A DNA stretch of 64,000 bases. It comes from an uncultured Flavobacterium sp. (lineage in GTDB: Bacteria > Bacteroidota > Bacteroidia > Flavobacteriales > Flavobacteriaceae). Below, one piece after another: positions 36,088-45,446 of the stretch. The position numbers and the translations under genes were made by a program. Each line of letters starts with the position of its first letter. The stretch's first letter is position 1. The notes under the pieces are model-generated. The model was not told where the DNA came from, made no database searches, and worked only from the letters and a program-made list of their open reading frames with translations. The stretch lies in NCBI GenBank assembly GCA_937773775.1, contig CALJVL010000006.1, positions 163,440-227,439 of the forward strand. Direction: 5' to 3'.

Positions 36088-39000
36088 ATGGAGAAGCAAG
36101 GATTTAATTTTGATGAAGACAGCTTTAATGAGCTATTCCCTTTTTATTTTTTAATCGATTCGGATTTAAAAATAAAGGGGATTGGTAAAAGTTTAGCAAA
36201 GGCTGTACCCACGATAAAACTAAATCACGATTTTTCTGAGGTATTTACACTAAAGAGACCTTCTTTAGAAACACATAGCCTTGCAAGTTTACGCAGTCTT
36301 TTTAATCAATTAGTCTTAATTTCAACAACTAGTAAAGGGCTCAATTTAAGAGGTCAGTTCCAGAAATACAATGATTCCATTTTATTTGTAGGTTCTCCGT
36401 GGTTTACTTCTATGGATCAAGTGATAGAAAAAAACCTCCGTCTAAATGATTTTGCCTTCCACGACCCTTTATTAGACCTACTTCATGTTTTAAAAAACCA
36501 AGAAATTACCACCCTAGAGTTGAAAGAATTGTTAATTAAAATTAGTAATCAAAAAAAAGACTTAACAAAAGATAAATACGAGTTGAATAGACTCTCTCTT
36601 GTTGCTAGCGCTAATCTAAACGGTATCGTCTTTACGACACCTGATGGGAAGATTTCTTGGTGTAATGATGCCTATTTAAAACTTTGTGGTTATTCTAGAG
36701 AGGAAGTAATAGGTAGAACTCCTATTCAGGTCGGAATATGTGAGCAGACAGATAAAGAAGGTTTAAAGAAGATGACTGTTCCATTTTTTAATGGACAAAT
36801 GTTTGACGTAGACCTGCTTCATGGTCGAAAAGACGGCAGCTATTTTTGGGCGAAGACAAAGGGGCAGCCTATTTTAGACTCAGAAGGTAAATTGGTAGAA
36901 TTCTTTGCTATGGTGGAAGATATAACCGAAAAAAAGAATGCTGATTTTAAAAGAATTGAATCAGAAAACAGGCTTTCCTTTCTTATTGTTAATTTGCAAA
37001 CTGGAATTATTTTGGAAGATGAAAATAAAAAAGTTTTATTGGCAAATAAAAAGTTCTGTACTATGTTTGATTTTGAAGGAGACCCGGGTGCTTTGACCGG
37101 TATGGACTTTTCCAATGCAATGGAGGATTCAAAACTATTTTTCAAAAAACCTGATTTGTATGTGGAGCGGTTCAATAATATTCTTAAAAATAATGAACCG
37201 GTTTATAATGAAGAATTAGAGCTTGTTGATGGTCGATTTTTTGAGAGAAGTTATATTCCTGTTTTCAGGGACGGTATTTATAAAGGTAACCTTAAGTCCT
37301 ATGTTGACATTACCCAAAAAAAACAGCTCGAGCAAACACTTCAAAACGAAAAAGACAAATACGGGAACATTGTGGCCAATATGAACTTAGGTTTGATTGA
37401 AATTGATCAAGACGATAGGATTACTTTGGTAAATAGTAGCTTTTGTGATATTATTGGATATACGGTAGAGGAGTTAATTGGTAAGAAAGTATCAAGTTTA
37501 CTTTTTACCGAAGAAAGTAAAAAGCTAATTACAAAAAAAGATGTTTTAAGAAGAAAAGGGGTAAGTGATTCCTATGAATTACAAATAAAGAATAAAAAAG
37601 GAGAACTGAGACACTGGTTAATCAGTGGGGCACCAAATTATGACATAAATGGCTTGGTGACAGGATCAATAGGTATACATCTAGACATAACAGAACAGAA
37701 GGAGCAGGAAGAAAAACTAAGTGTGCTTTCCCAAATTGCTGAAAAAAATGTAAATGCAGTTGTGATTACGGATGGTAAGGGCAGGTTAGAATGGGCTAAT
37801 TCCAGTTTTGAAAAATTCTCAGGCTATACTAAGGAGGAGTTGCTAGGAATAAAACCAGGCACGGTATTGCAAGGGGCTGAAACTGACCCTGAAACCGTTG
37901 CGTACTTAAGCAATCAAATTAGTAAAGCGGAACCCTTTAATTGTGAAATTATAAATTACTCGAAAGAGGGAAAGAAATATTGGGTACAAATTCAAGGCCA
38001 AGCTTTACATAATAATAAAGATGGAAAAGTTACTAATTTTTTTGCCATTCAAGAAAATATAACAGCAAAGAAAGAACTAGAAGACAGATTTCATCTACTT
38101 TCCTTAATTGCTGAAAAAAACATTAATGCAGTCGTGATTTATGATGTAGAGGGAAGGATAGAATGGGTTAACCCTAGTTTCGAAAGAATATCGGGTTATA
38201 CAAATAAGGAGTTGGTAGGCCTAATACCAGGTAACATATTGCAAGGCGAAGAGACAAACCCTGAAACAATTGAGTACTTAAAAAATCAAATTAATAAAGG
38301 GGAACCCTTTAATTGTGAAATTATAAATTACTCTAAAACGGGAGAGAAATATTGGGTGCAAATTCAAGGTCAGGCTTTATATAATAAAAAAGGGCAAGTA
38401 GTGCGGGTTTTTGCCATTGAAGAAAATATTACGGATAAAAAACTCTTGGAGCATCAGAGAGAAGTATTAGCAGAGAGTCTAGTTAAAACACATAAGGAAC
38501 TCGAGGATTATGCACAAATAGTTTCTCACGATTTAAAATCTCCGTTGCGCAGTATTCACTCTTTACTTACATGGATAAAAGAAGACAATGAAAAGGACTT
38601 TAATGAACAAACCTTACAGTATTTCGGTATGATTGAGAACAAAGTAGAGAAGATGGATCATTTAATTCAAGGGATATTGACCTATTCAAAAATTGATAAA
38701 GAAGAGATTCATAAGGAATGGATAAGTACACAGCGAATTGTCGAAAGCATAATTGAGATTATACATATTCCGGAACATATAAAGGTTACAATAAAAAACA
38801 AGTTGCCAATAATACATGCAGATCGTTATAGAATTCAACAATTATTTCAGAACATAATAGGGAATGCTGTCAATTATATAGAAAATGAATCAGGTTTAGT
38901 CGAAATAGCATCCGAAGAATTTAAAGATCATTTTGTATTTTCTATCAAGGACAACGGCGTAGGAATTGCTAAAGAGCATCACAAAAAAATATTTAATACT

Positions 39001-39144
39001 TTTCAATCGTATACTAAAAGTCAGGAGTCAACTGGACTTGGACTTGGTATAGTCAAAAAAGTGGTTGATGCATACCATGGTAAAATTTGGGTCGAAAGTG
39101 CAGTGGGAGCAGGGGCTACCTTTTTCGTAAAGCTTAATAAATAA
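36088..39144 (+). CDS. H-NOX-associated multi-PAS sensor histidine kinase
   Basis: 1018 residues without transmembrane segments, so cytoplasmic. Residues 1-165 resemble the HNOBA domain (NELFPFYFLIDSDLKIKGIGKSL, RGQFQKYNDSILFVGSPWFT, DFAFHDPLLDLL). Five PAS units follow at about 170-290, 295-415, 420-545, 545-665 and 665-790. The HisKA domain has the phospho-acceptor His814 in VSHDLKSPLRSI, and the HATPase has FSIKDNGVGIAKEHH and STGLGLGIVKKVV. PAS units 4 and 5 are near-duplicates (FNCEIINYSK, YWVQIQGQAL in both). The adjacent H-NOX gene and the HNOBA-like domain indicate a direct NO-signalling partner. Confidence 0.93.
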   Translation: MEKQGFNFDEDSFNELFPFYFLIDSDLKIKGIGKSLAKAVPTIKLNHDFSEVFTLKRPSLETHSLASLRSLFNQLVLISTTSKGLNLRGQFQKYNDSILFVGSPWFTSMDQVIEKNLRLNDFAFHDPLLDLLHVLKNQEITTLELKELLIKISNQKKDLTKDKYELNRLSLVASANLNGIVFTTPDGKISWCNDAYLKLCGYSREEVIGRTPIQVGICEQTDKEGLKKMTVPFFNGQMFDVDLLHGRKDGSYFWAKTKGQPILDSEGKLVEFFAMVEDITEKKNADFKRIESENRLSFLIVNLQTGIILEDENKKVLLANKKFCTMFDFEGDPGALTGMDFSNAMEDSKLFFKKPDLYVERFNNILKNNEPVYNEELELVDGRFFERSYIPVFRDGIYKGNLKSYVDITQKKQLEQTLQNEKDKYGNIVANMNLGLIEIDQDDRITLVNSSFCDIIGYTVEELIGKKVSSLLFTEESKKLITKKDVLRRKGVSDSYELQIKNKKGELRHWLISGAPNYDINGLVTGSIGIHLDITEQKEQEEKLSVLSQIAEKNVNAVVITDGKGRLEWANSSFEKFSGYTKEELLGIKPGTVLQGAETDPETVAYLSNQISKAEPFNCEIINYSKEGKKYWVQIQGQALHNNKDGKVTNFFAIQENITAKKELEDRFHLLSLIAEKNINAVVIYDVEGRIEWVNPSFERISGYTNKELVGLIPGNILQGEETNPETIEYLKNQINKGEPFNCEIINYSKTGEKYWVQIQGQALYNKKGQVVRVFAIEENITDKKLLEHQREVLAESLVKTHKELEDYAQIVSHDLKSPLRSIHSLLTWIKEDNEKDFNEQTLQYFGMIENKVEKMDHLIQGILTYSKIDKEEIHKEWISTQRIVESIIEIIHIPEHIKVTIKNKLPIIHADRYRIQQLFQNIIGNAVNYIENESGLVEIASEEFKDHFVFSIKDNGVGIAKEHHKKIFNTFQSYTKSQESTGLGLGIVKKVVDAYHGKIWVESAVGAGATFFVKLNK

Positions 39145-39501
39145 ATTTGGAAAATTACATTAGCATTTGAAAAGAACTACTGTTTTTTTCTATTTTAAAG
39201 TGTTAGTTAGAAAGTCTAATTCAAAACTGAATTAATATAACAATGGATAAAGTTTTTTATAGAAATAGGACATTCAGAAAAAGATTGCGGTTACGGCGTT
39301 TACATTAATGACATCCGAGTAGGTTTATAAAAGCACCGAACCGTTTTTTTATATTTCTTATAAATCAGAAAATAATGATCCTCAATTAGTAATAAGATTG
39401 TCGAATATAAAAATTAATGTAAATTTATACAACGGGACAATTTTTACTAAAAGCTAAGAAAACAATGAAACAATTTTTTATTTTACAATAGCTAGAAAAA
39501 A
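39145..39501. other. Non-coding stretch with possible gene remnant
   Basis: A short readable segment at about 39260-39330 (IEIGHSEKDCGYGVYINDI) ends in stops and could be a trace of a decayed gene. No promoter or RNA gene is clear. The stretch splits the kinase from the Hpt-like gene, so the second half of the cluster may have its own promoter. Confidence 0.35.
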
Positions 39502-39819
39502 ATGGAACAGCCTAATTTAAATTACATAAACGAGCTCTCTGGTGAGAATCTCGAATTTAAGATTAAAATAATCAGCGTTCTCAAAAAAGAACTCGCAGAG
39601 GAAATTTCAGTTTATGTCTCAGAATTTAAAAATGGTAATTATTTATTAGCGGCACAATCTGTTCATAAATTAAAACATAAAATATCTATATTGAGTTTAG
39701 AAAAAAGTTATTATATTGCTGAAGAATATGAAAATAATTTAAAAAACAACAGTACAAAATTAGATGTTGATTTTATAAATATTTTAAATAACATGCAGGA
39801 ATTTGTAAACCGTTTGTAA
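39502..39819 (+). CDS. Hpt (histidine phosphotransfer) domain protein
   Basis: 105 residues, all helical. The probable phospho-acceptor His55 lies in AAQSVHKLKHKISIL, a variant of the Hpt motif AHxLKG in which the Gly is replaced by His. It stands 12 bp before the LytTR regulator and downstream of the NO-sensing kinase, so it is a plausible phosphate carrier between them. Confidence 0.75.
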   Translation: MEQPNLNYINELSGENLEFKIKIISVLKKELAEEISVYVSEFKNGNYLLAAQSVHKLKHKISILSLEKSYYIAEEYENNLKNNSTKLDVDFINILNNMQEFVNRL

Positions 39820-39831
39820 CAAGTTAGACTT

Positions 39832-40539
39832 ATGAATTGCATTATAATTGATGATGAGGAGATGGCAAGAGTCATAATGTCTGAAATGATCAGCCGGTAT
39901 TCAGAACTCAACTTAATACAAGAGTTTCCCAATGCCATGCAGGCAATTAAATTTTTGAATAATGAGGAAGTTGATTTAATTTTCTTAGATATTCACATGC
40001 CCGATTTTACGGGTTTTGATTTTATTCAAAGTATAAAAAACCCACCTAAAGTTATTTTGGTTACTTCGGATAAAAATTTTGCTATAGAAGCATTCGAGTA
40101 CGAGTGTATCGTAGATTACCTTGTAAAACCAATAACTGAAGATCGTTTTCAAAAAGCAGTTCAAAAAGCGAAATCTTATAAAAAAGACTCCAAGCAAGAG
40201 GAAGTAGCGGCAGTTGCGCGGGATAACAGAAATGAATTTTATATCAATATTGACCGTAGGTTAATCAAAATTGAAATGGCTTCTGTGAATATTATAGAAG
40301 CTAAAGGAGATTATATTCATATCAAAACGGAGGAAAAAAACTATATTGTTCACTCCACATTTAAAAAAATGGAAGAGAAACTACCTAAAGACCTATTTTT
40401 AAAAGTACATCGTTCCTTTATTATCAACACCAAAAAAATCATCGATATTGAGGACAATAGTGTATTAGTTGGTAAAGACGTAATTCCGGTGAGTCGAGCA
40501 AATCGACCTGAATTAATGAATAGATTAAATCTTTTATAA
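39832..40539 (+). CDS. LytTR family response regulator
   Basis: 235 residues. The receiver occupies residues 1-115, with the acidic pair IIDDEEMAR, phospho-acceptor Asp in LIFLDIHMPDFTG and Lys in DYLVKPI. The LytTR DNA-binding domain follows (YINIDRRLIKIEM, IIEAKGDYIHIKT, FLKVHRSFIINTKKI). Such regulators bind spaced direct repeats upstream of their targets; a fitting array lies at 35008-35057 before this gene cluster. Confidence 0.95.
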   Translation: MNCIIIDDEEMARVIMSEMISRYSELNLIQEFPNAMQAIKFLNNEEVDLIFLDIHMPDFTGFDFIQSIKNPPKVILVTSDKNFAIEAFEYECIVDYLVKPITEDRFQKAVQKAKSYKKDSKQEEVAAVARDNRNEFYINIDRRLIKIEMASVNIIEAKGDYIHIKTEEKNYIVHSTFKKMEEKLPKDLFLKVHRSFIINTKKIIDIEDNSVLVGKDVIPVSRANRPELMNRLNLL

Positions 40540-40613
40540 GGCATTTGATATTGCTAAATTTCATTTGGTAATAATAAAAATGTTGTTGTAAAACAGATTT
40601 TATAGTTATTTCT

Positions 40614-40650
40614 AGGAGGTTGTACTTAATAAGTACAGCCTCTTTTTTTT
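40614..40650 (+). terminator. Intrinsic terminator after the LytTR gene
   Basis: GAGGTTGTACTT and AAGTACAGCCTC arms followed by eight T. It closes the signalling cluster. Confidence 0.85.
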
Positions 40651-40796
40651 AAAATAGTTGGTTCACAAAAGTTTAACTAAGAAAACACAAAATGAAATTG
40701 CAAAATAATGAAATTAGGTATTACTTTTGCGAAGGATTTTTTATATGTTGAAATGACTCGGCATCTCTAACAAATCTGAAACAAATTCAGCTTAAA

Positions 40797-41507
40797 ATGA
40801 AAGAACAAATTAAAAAATTCTTGAACGAGGAACAAGATCCTAAAGCCATCGAAAAAATCACTTCAAAGCTGAATGATTTACTGATGAAAAATGAAGAAAT
40901 AGGTTATATCGGGGTGCAGAAAAAGCCTGCTCTTACCGTATTTCCAGACAGCATTGTTATGACCAATAAAAGAATCATTATTTGTCAGCCAAAAAATCTA
41001 GGTCTTTCCATGGACTTTACTGATTATAGTTGGGATGATTTAGAAGCTGCTTTTGTGAAGGAAAACATTCTTGGGTCTGTATTCTCATTTTCGACCAAGA
41101 CGGATATGCAGATTTCCATAGATTATATTCCAAAAACACAGGCGAGAAAAATGTATACTTTTGCAAAGGAACAGATGGATTTAGTTAAAACAGGAGCTAT
41201 TTTTAATAATATAGTAGCTGAGGATATCCAATTTGAAAGCATAGATTCAACCAGAGAAATTGAAGAGATGGACACGGAAGAAGTGATTAATTTTGCGGAA
41301 ATAATTACAGTATCGCCAGCCAATTTCCATCCTGAAAATCTATCCTTTAATGAAGTTCAAGAAAGCACAAAAGACAGTTCGTTGAGTGAATTGTCGCAAG
41401 ATGCGCTTTTTGAAAAACTACAGAATTATAAAAAATTACTTGATAACGGATTGATTTTGCAAGGCGAATACGATGCTTACAAAAAAGAGATCTTGAGTTT
41501 TATGTAA
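40797..41507 (+). CDS. PH-like (YokE/bPH) domain protein with SHOCT tail
   Basis: 236 residues. The middle (residues 35-130) has the bacterial PH-domain pattern (LTVFPDSIVMTNKRIIICQPKNL, DYSWDDLEAAF). The C-terminus (LFEKLQNYKKLLDNGLILQGEYDAYKKEIL) is a SHOCT motif. Both occur together in many Bacteroidota and Firmicutes proteins of unknown function. Lipid or protein binding is assumed. Confidence 0.85.
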   Translation: MKEQIKKFLNEEQDPKAIEKITSKLNDLLMKNEEIGYIGVQKKPALTVFPDSIVMTNKRIIICQPKNLGLSMDFTDYSWDDLEAAFVKENILGSVFSFSTKTDMQISIDYIPKTQARKMYTFAKEQMDLVKTGAIFNNIVAEDIQFESIDSTREIEEMDTEEVINFAEIITVSPANFHPENLSFNEVQESTKDSSLSELSQDALFEKLQNYKKLLDNGLILQGEYDAYKKEILSFM

Positions 41508-41671
41508 GATTTTTAAAGTCGAAAATCATAAAGTGAAAAATTGCTTGCGCGTTTTTGACTTTATTATTTTTTCGTTTTTTTGAGGGATTGATTATTTTAG
41601 ATTTCACTCCGCAAATCAAAAAAAAAACGAACTCCGACTGATTTGATTGTTGTTCGGGAATGAATTGATGC

Positions 41672-41703
41672 AAAAAGAGCCGCTCCTAAGGAACAGCTCT
41701 TTT
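41672..41703. terminator. Bidirectional hairpin between the PH-domain gene and pckA
   Basis: AAAAGAGC and GCTCTTTT arms with a loop that pairs further in part. It lies between two convergent genes. Confidence 0.7.
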
Positions 41704-41725
41704 AATTTTTGAATTAACAATTAAC

Positions 41726-43327
41726 TTATGATTTGGGTGCTCCTGCCATAATTTCTGCATTTGCAAATTCTTCAAATTTAGCAAAGTTGCCTTTAAATTT
41801 TCCAGCAAGTTCAACTGCTTTAACATCATATAAATCTTTGTCTTCCCAAGTACTTCTTGGATTTAGAATATCAGAAGGAACTTCAGGACAGGTTTGCGGT
41901 ATAGCAATACCAAAAACAACGTGATCTCTATAATCTACACTGTCTAATTCTCCGTTCAGAGCGGCAGTAATCATGGCACGTGTGTATTTCAATTTCATTC
42001 TGTTACCCGTGCCATAAGGTCCACCAGTCCATCCTGTGTTGATTAGCCATACCTTTACATCATCCTCTTTTATTTTTTTGCTTAACATTTCTGCATACCT
42101 TGTAGGGTGTAATGGCATGAATGGTGCTCCAAAACAAGCAGAGAAATTAGGTTGTGGCTCAGTAACACCTGCTTCGGTTCCGGCAACTTTTGCAGTGTAT
42201 CCAGATATAAAGTGGTAGGCTGCCTGGCCTGGCGTTAATCTTGAAATAGGAGGTAATATTCCAAATGAATCTGCCGTTAGGAAGAATATGTTTTTGGGGT
42301 TTTTACCTATAGAGCCTGGTTGAATGTTGTCAATATGATATATAGGATAACTTACTCTAGTATTTGGTGTGATCGATATGTCGTCAAAATCGACTTCATT
42401 CGAATCTTTTTTCAAAATAACATTCTCCAAAATAGAACCTTTCCTGATGGCTCTAAAAATATCCGGTTCATTTTCTTCTGAAAGGTTGATTACTTTCGCA
42501 TAGCATCCTCCTTCAAAGTTAAAAACTGTGTTTTCATTTGTCCAACCGTGTTCGTCATCTCCGATCAATTTTCTTTTTGGGTCTGCAGAAAGCGTTGTTT
42601 TCCCCGTCCCAGACAAACCAAAGAAAACGGCTGTATCGCCTTGATCTCCTACGTTTGCACTACAGTGCATGGGTAAAGTGTTTTTTAGGACAGGTAATAT
42701 GAAGTTCAATGCAGAAAAAATGCCTTTTTTAATCTCTCCTGTATATCCGGTTCCACCGATAAGAACTATTTTTTTAGTAAAATCTAGAATGGCAAAATTG
42801 CTTTGGCGTGTTGCGTCAGTTACGGGATCTGCTAAGAAGCTAGGAACACAAATCAATGTCCATTCTGGTGTGAAATTTTGAAGTTCTTCCAATTCGGGTC
42901 TCAAAAACATATTTAAGCAAAATAAGTTTGCCCAAGGTGTTTCTGTCACTACACGAACATTTAATCGGTAATTAGGGTCTGCACAAACACAGGAGTCCCT
43001 TACGAAAATCTCTTTGTTCGATAAATAGCCTGTTAGTTTTGTATACAAGGCGTCAAATGCTATTGGCTCAAAAGGGATATTTACCTTCCCCCACCAAACT
43101 TCCTTTTCTGTAAGGCTGTCTTTTACGATAAATCGATCTAAAGGAGATCTTCCTGTAAATTCGCCAGTATTAACGGCTAAAGCTCCAGTCGAAATCTCGA
43201 TTCCTTGACCTGACGCTACGGTCATATCATGTAATTCGTTGGCTGATAATTGATAATGAATCTTTGCGTTTTCGATCCCTATGTCTTTCAACGAAATCGA
43301 TTGCGTAAACGGTGTGTTATTATTCAT
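41726..43327 (-). CDS. pckA: Phosphoenolpyruvate carboxykinase (ATP)
   Basis: 533 residues of ATP-type PEPCK: IVLIGGTGYTGEIKKG, the kinase-1a loop GLSGTGKTTLSADPKR, LIGDDEHGWT and RMKLKYTRAMI. It turns oxaloacetate and ATP into PEP for gluconeogenesis. A possible -7 box on the minus strand is TACTTTTG at 43362-43369. Confidence 0.97.
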   Translation of the reverse strand: MNNNTPFTQSISLKDIGIENAKIHYQLSANELHDMTVASGQGIEISTGALAVNTGEFTGRSPLDRFIVKDSLTEKEVWWGKVNIPFEPIAFDALYTKLTGYLSNKEIFVRDSCVCADPNYRLNVRVVTETPWANLFCLNMFLRPELEELQNFTPEWTLICVPSFLADPVTDATRQSNFAILDFTKKIVLIGGTGYTGEIKKGIFSALNFILPVLKNTLPMHCSANVGDQGDTAVFFGLSGTGKTTLSADPKRKLIGDDEHGWTNENTVFNFEGGCYAKVINLSEENEPDIFRAIRKGSILENVILKKDSNEVDFDDISITPNTRVSYPIYHIDNIQPGSIGKNPKNIFFLTADSFGILPPISRLTPGQAAYHFISGYTAKVAGTEAGVTEPQPNFSACFGAPFMPLHPTRYAEMLSKKIKEDDVKVWLINTGWTGGPYGTGNRMKLKYTRAMITAALNGELDSVDYRDHVVFGIAIPQTCPEVPSDILNPRSTWEDKDLYDVKAVELAGKFKGNFAKFEEFANAEIMAGAPKS

Positions 43328-43401
43328 AAAATTATGTATTGTGTAGTTAAATTTAATGAGTGCAAAAGTAGAACTTATATTTTAAATACGTTTTAATTAT
43401 C

Positions 43402-43794
43402 TTAATTTTGTTGTCTTTTCTTAATAAAATTAAAAAATAATGCGGCCCAAGCCATTATTAGCAGGAGCCCACCGATGGGAGTAACAAATCCGATTACTTT
43501 AAAATTGAAGGAAGTAAGACTGTTCGTAGCTAACAAATAAATGGACCCTGAAAACAAAAGGACACCCGAAAGTACTAAATAATAGATTGTTTTTTTTGTT
43601 TTTTCAGATATTTCAGATTTCATGCTAATAAAGATCAAAAATAGCGCATGGTACATTTGATATCGTACTCCCGTTTCAAAAGTAACTAATTGCTCTGCAG
43701 GCATTACTTTTTTTAGGGCATGTGCGCCGAATGCACCTAAAATAATCGCTATCATCCCGAAAAGTGCTCCAGTTGTAATTAATTTTTTATTCAT
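43402..43794 (-). CDS. DUF423 family small membrane protein
   Basis: 130 residues with four hydrophobic segments. The N-terminal motif GMIAIILGAFGAHALKKVM and the following FETGVRYQMYHALFLI are the signature of DUF423 (YwdK-like). The function is unknown. Confidence 0.92.
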   Translation of the reverse strand: MNKKLITTGALFGMIAIILGAFGAHALKKVMPAEQLVTFETGVRYQMYHALFLIFISMKSEISEKTKKTIYYLVLSGVLLFSGSIYLLATNSLTSFNFKVIGFVTPIGGLLLIMAWAALFFNFIKKRQQN

Positions 43795-43953
43795 TTTTAA
43801 AGTGGTTTTGTCTCTGTAAAAGTATTCCTTATCTCGCCAAACTGAAAGAATTTTAGTAGATAGTTTATGTCTTTTTATTTTTGCAAAATTAGGAGCGTCA
43901 ATTCTCTTTTATCATTTATGTTGAAAACATATATATAATTTCACAGTAAGCGT

Positions 43954-43984
43954 TTGTTATAAATACAACAATTATATATATTTG
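43954..43984 (+). promoter_or_regulatory. Promoter of the saccharopine dehydrogenase-like gene
   Basis: TTG at 43954-43956 and TATATTTG at 43977-43984 with a 20-base spacer. Transcription would start about 12 bases before the ATG at 44003. Confidence 0.6.
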
Positions 43985-44002
43985 TGTTATATTTATTTAT
44001 AC

Positions 44003-45373
44003 ATGAGAGTTATTTTAATTATTGGTGCAGGCAGATCAGCCTCTTCGTTGATACAGTACCTTCTAGATAAATCAGAAAAAGAGAACTTACACCTTATTAT
44101 AGGTGATTTGTCGTTGGACTTAGCCGAAAAGAAAACAAACAATCATCCCAATGCAACCCCAATAGCATTAGACATATTTAATGACGCTCAAAGAACCGAA
44201 GCAATTCAAAAGGCAGATATTGTTATCTCCATGTTGCCGGCCCATTTGCATATTGAAGTGGCCAGGGAATGTGTTATTTACAAGAAAAGCTTGGTTACCG
44301 CTTCCTATGTAAGTAAAGAGATGCAGGAACTTGATGCTGCCGTCAAAGAAAACAATCTAGTTTTCATGAATGAGATTGGGTTGGATCCTGGAATCGATCA
44401 TATGAGTGCCATGAAAATCATTGACGAGATCAGAGATATGGGCGGAAAAATGCTTTTGTTTGAATCTTTTTGCGGCGGACTAGTCGCTCCCGAGTCAGAT
44501 ACAAATAGGTGGAATTACAAATTCACCTGGGCTCCTCGTAATGTTGTCTTAGCGGGGCAGGGCGGTGCCGCTAAATTTATTCAAGAGGGCACTTATAAAT
44601 ATATTCCCTATTGTAATTTGTTTAGAAGAACTGAGTTTCTTGAAGTAGAAGATTATGGTCGATTTGAGGCTTATTCGAATAGGGATTCTTTGAAATATAG
44701 AAGTGTATATGGTTTAGATGATGTATTGACTTTGTATAGAGGTACTATCCGGAAGGTTGGTTTTTCAAAAGCTTGGAATATGTTCATACAACTGGGTATG
44801 ACTGACGACAGTTACGTAATGGAAGACTCCGAGAATATGAGTTATAGAAGATTTGTTAATTCATTTTTGCCGTATCATCCAACGGATTCTGTGGAGATTA
44901 AGACCCGTTTGATTTTGAAAATAGATCAGGATGATATTATGTGGGATAAATTATTAGAATTGGATTTATTCAATGACAAAAAAATCGTGGGCCTAAAAGA
45001 CGCCACTCCTGCTCAAATATTAGAAAAAATTTTAAATGATAGCTGGACTTTACAGCCGGAAGATAAAGATATGATTGTGATGTATCATAAATTCGGATAT
45101 GAATTAGATGGTATAAAAAAGCAAATCGATTCGAAAATGGTGTGCATTGGTGAAGACCAAACGTATACAGCAATGGCTAAAACAGTTGGATTGCCAGTTG
45201 CAATGGCCACTTTACAAATATTGAACGGCAAGATAACCACTTCAGGAGTGCAACTGCCCATTCGTAAAGAGGTGTATTTACCGATATTGAAAGAGTTGGA
45301 AGGATATGGAGTAGTTTTTAAAGAACAAACGATGCCGTATTTTGGGTATAAACCCGATAAAGATTTTAGTTAG
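44003..45373 (+). CDS. Saccharopine dehydrogenase-like oxidoreductase
   Basis: 456 residues. The Rossmann motif VILIIGAGRSASSLIQYL lies at the very N-terminus when the ATG at 44003 is used, and this start also fits the promoter at 43954-43984. Conserved saccharopine reductase segments are FMNEIGLDPGIDHMSAMKIID, SFCGGLVAPESDTNRWNYKF and the C-terminal VGLPVAMATLQILNGKI. Such enzymes make or split saccharopine in lysine metabolism; Bacteroidota also have homologues of unclear substrate. Confidence 0.9.
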   Translation: MRVILIIGAGRSASSLIQYLLDKSEKENLHLIIGDLSLDLAEKKTNNHPNATPIALDIFNDAQRTEAIQKADIVISMLPAHLHIEVARECVIYKKSLVTASYVSKEMQELDAAVKENNLVFMNEIGLDPGIDHMSAMKIIDEIRDMGGKMLLFESFCGGLVAPESDTNRWNYKFTWAPRNVVLAGQGGAAKFIQEGTYKYIPYCNLFRRTEFLEVEDYGRFEAYSNRDSLKYRSVYGLDDVLTLYRGTIRKVGFSKAWNMFIQLGMTDDSYVMEDSENMSYRRFVNSFLPYHPTDSVEIKTRLILKIDQDDIMWDKLLELDLFNDKKIVGLKDATPAQILEKILNDSWTLQPEDKDMIVMYHKFGYELDGIKKQIDSKMVCIGEDQTYTAMAKTVGLPVAMATLQILNGKITTSGVQLPIRKEVYLPILKELEGYGVVFKEQTMPYFGYKPDKDFS

Positions 45374-45402
45374 CCTTTTTTTATAGATTTTGTAACACAA
45401 TG

Positions 45403-45437
45403 AATCCGCCTCTGATAGAAGCGGATTTATTGTTTTA
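45403..45437. terminator. Bidirectional terminator between convergent genes
   Basis: AATCCGC and GCGGATT arms flanked by ACAATGA and TTATTGT, between the saccharopine dehydrogenase-like gene and the M56 protease gene. Confidence 0.75.
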
Positions 45438-45446
45438 CAACAGATA

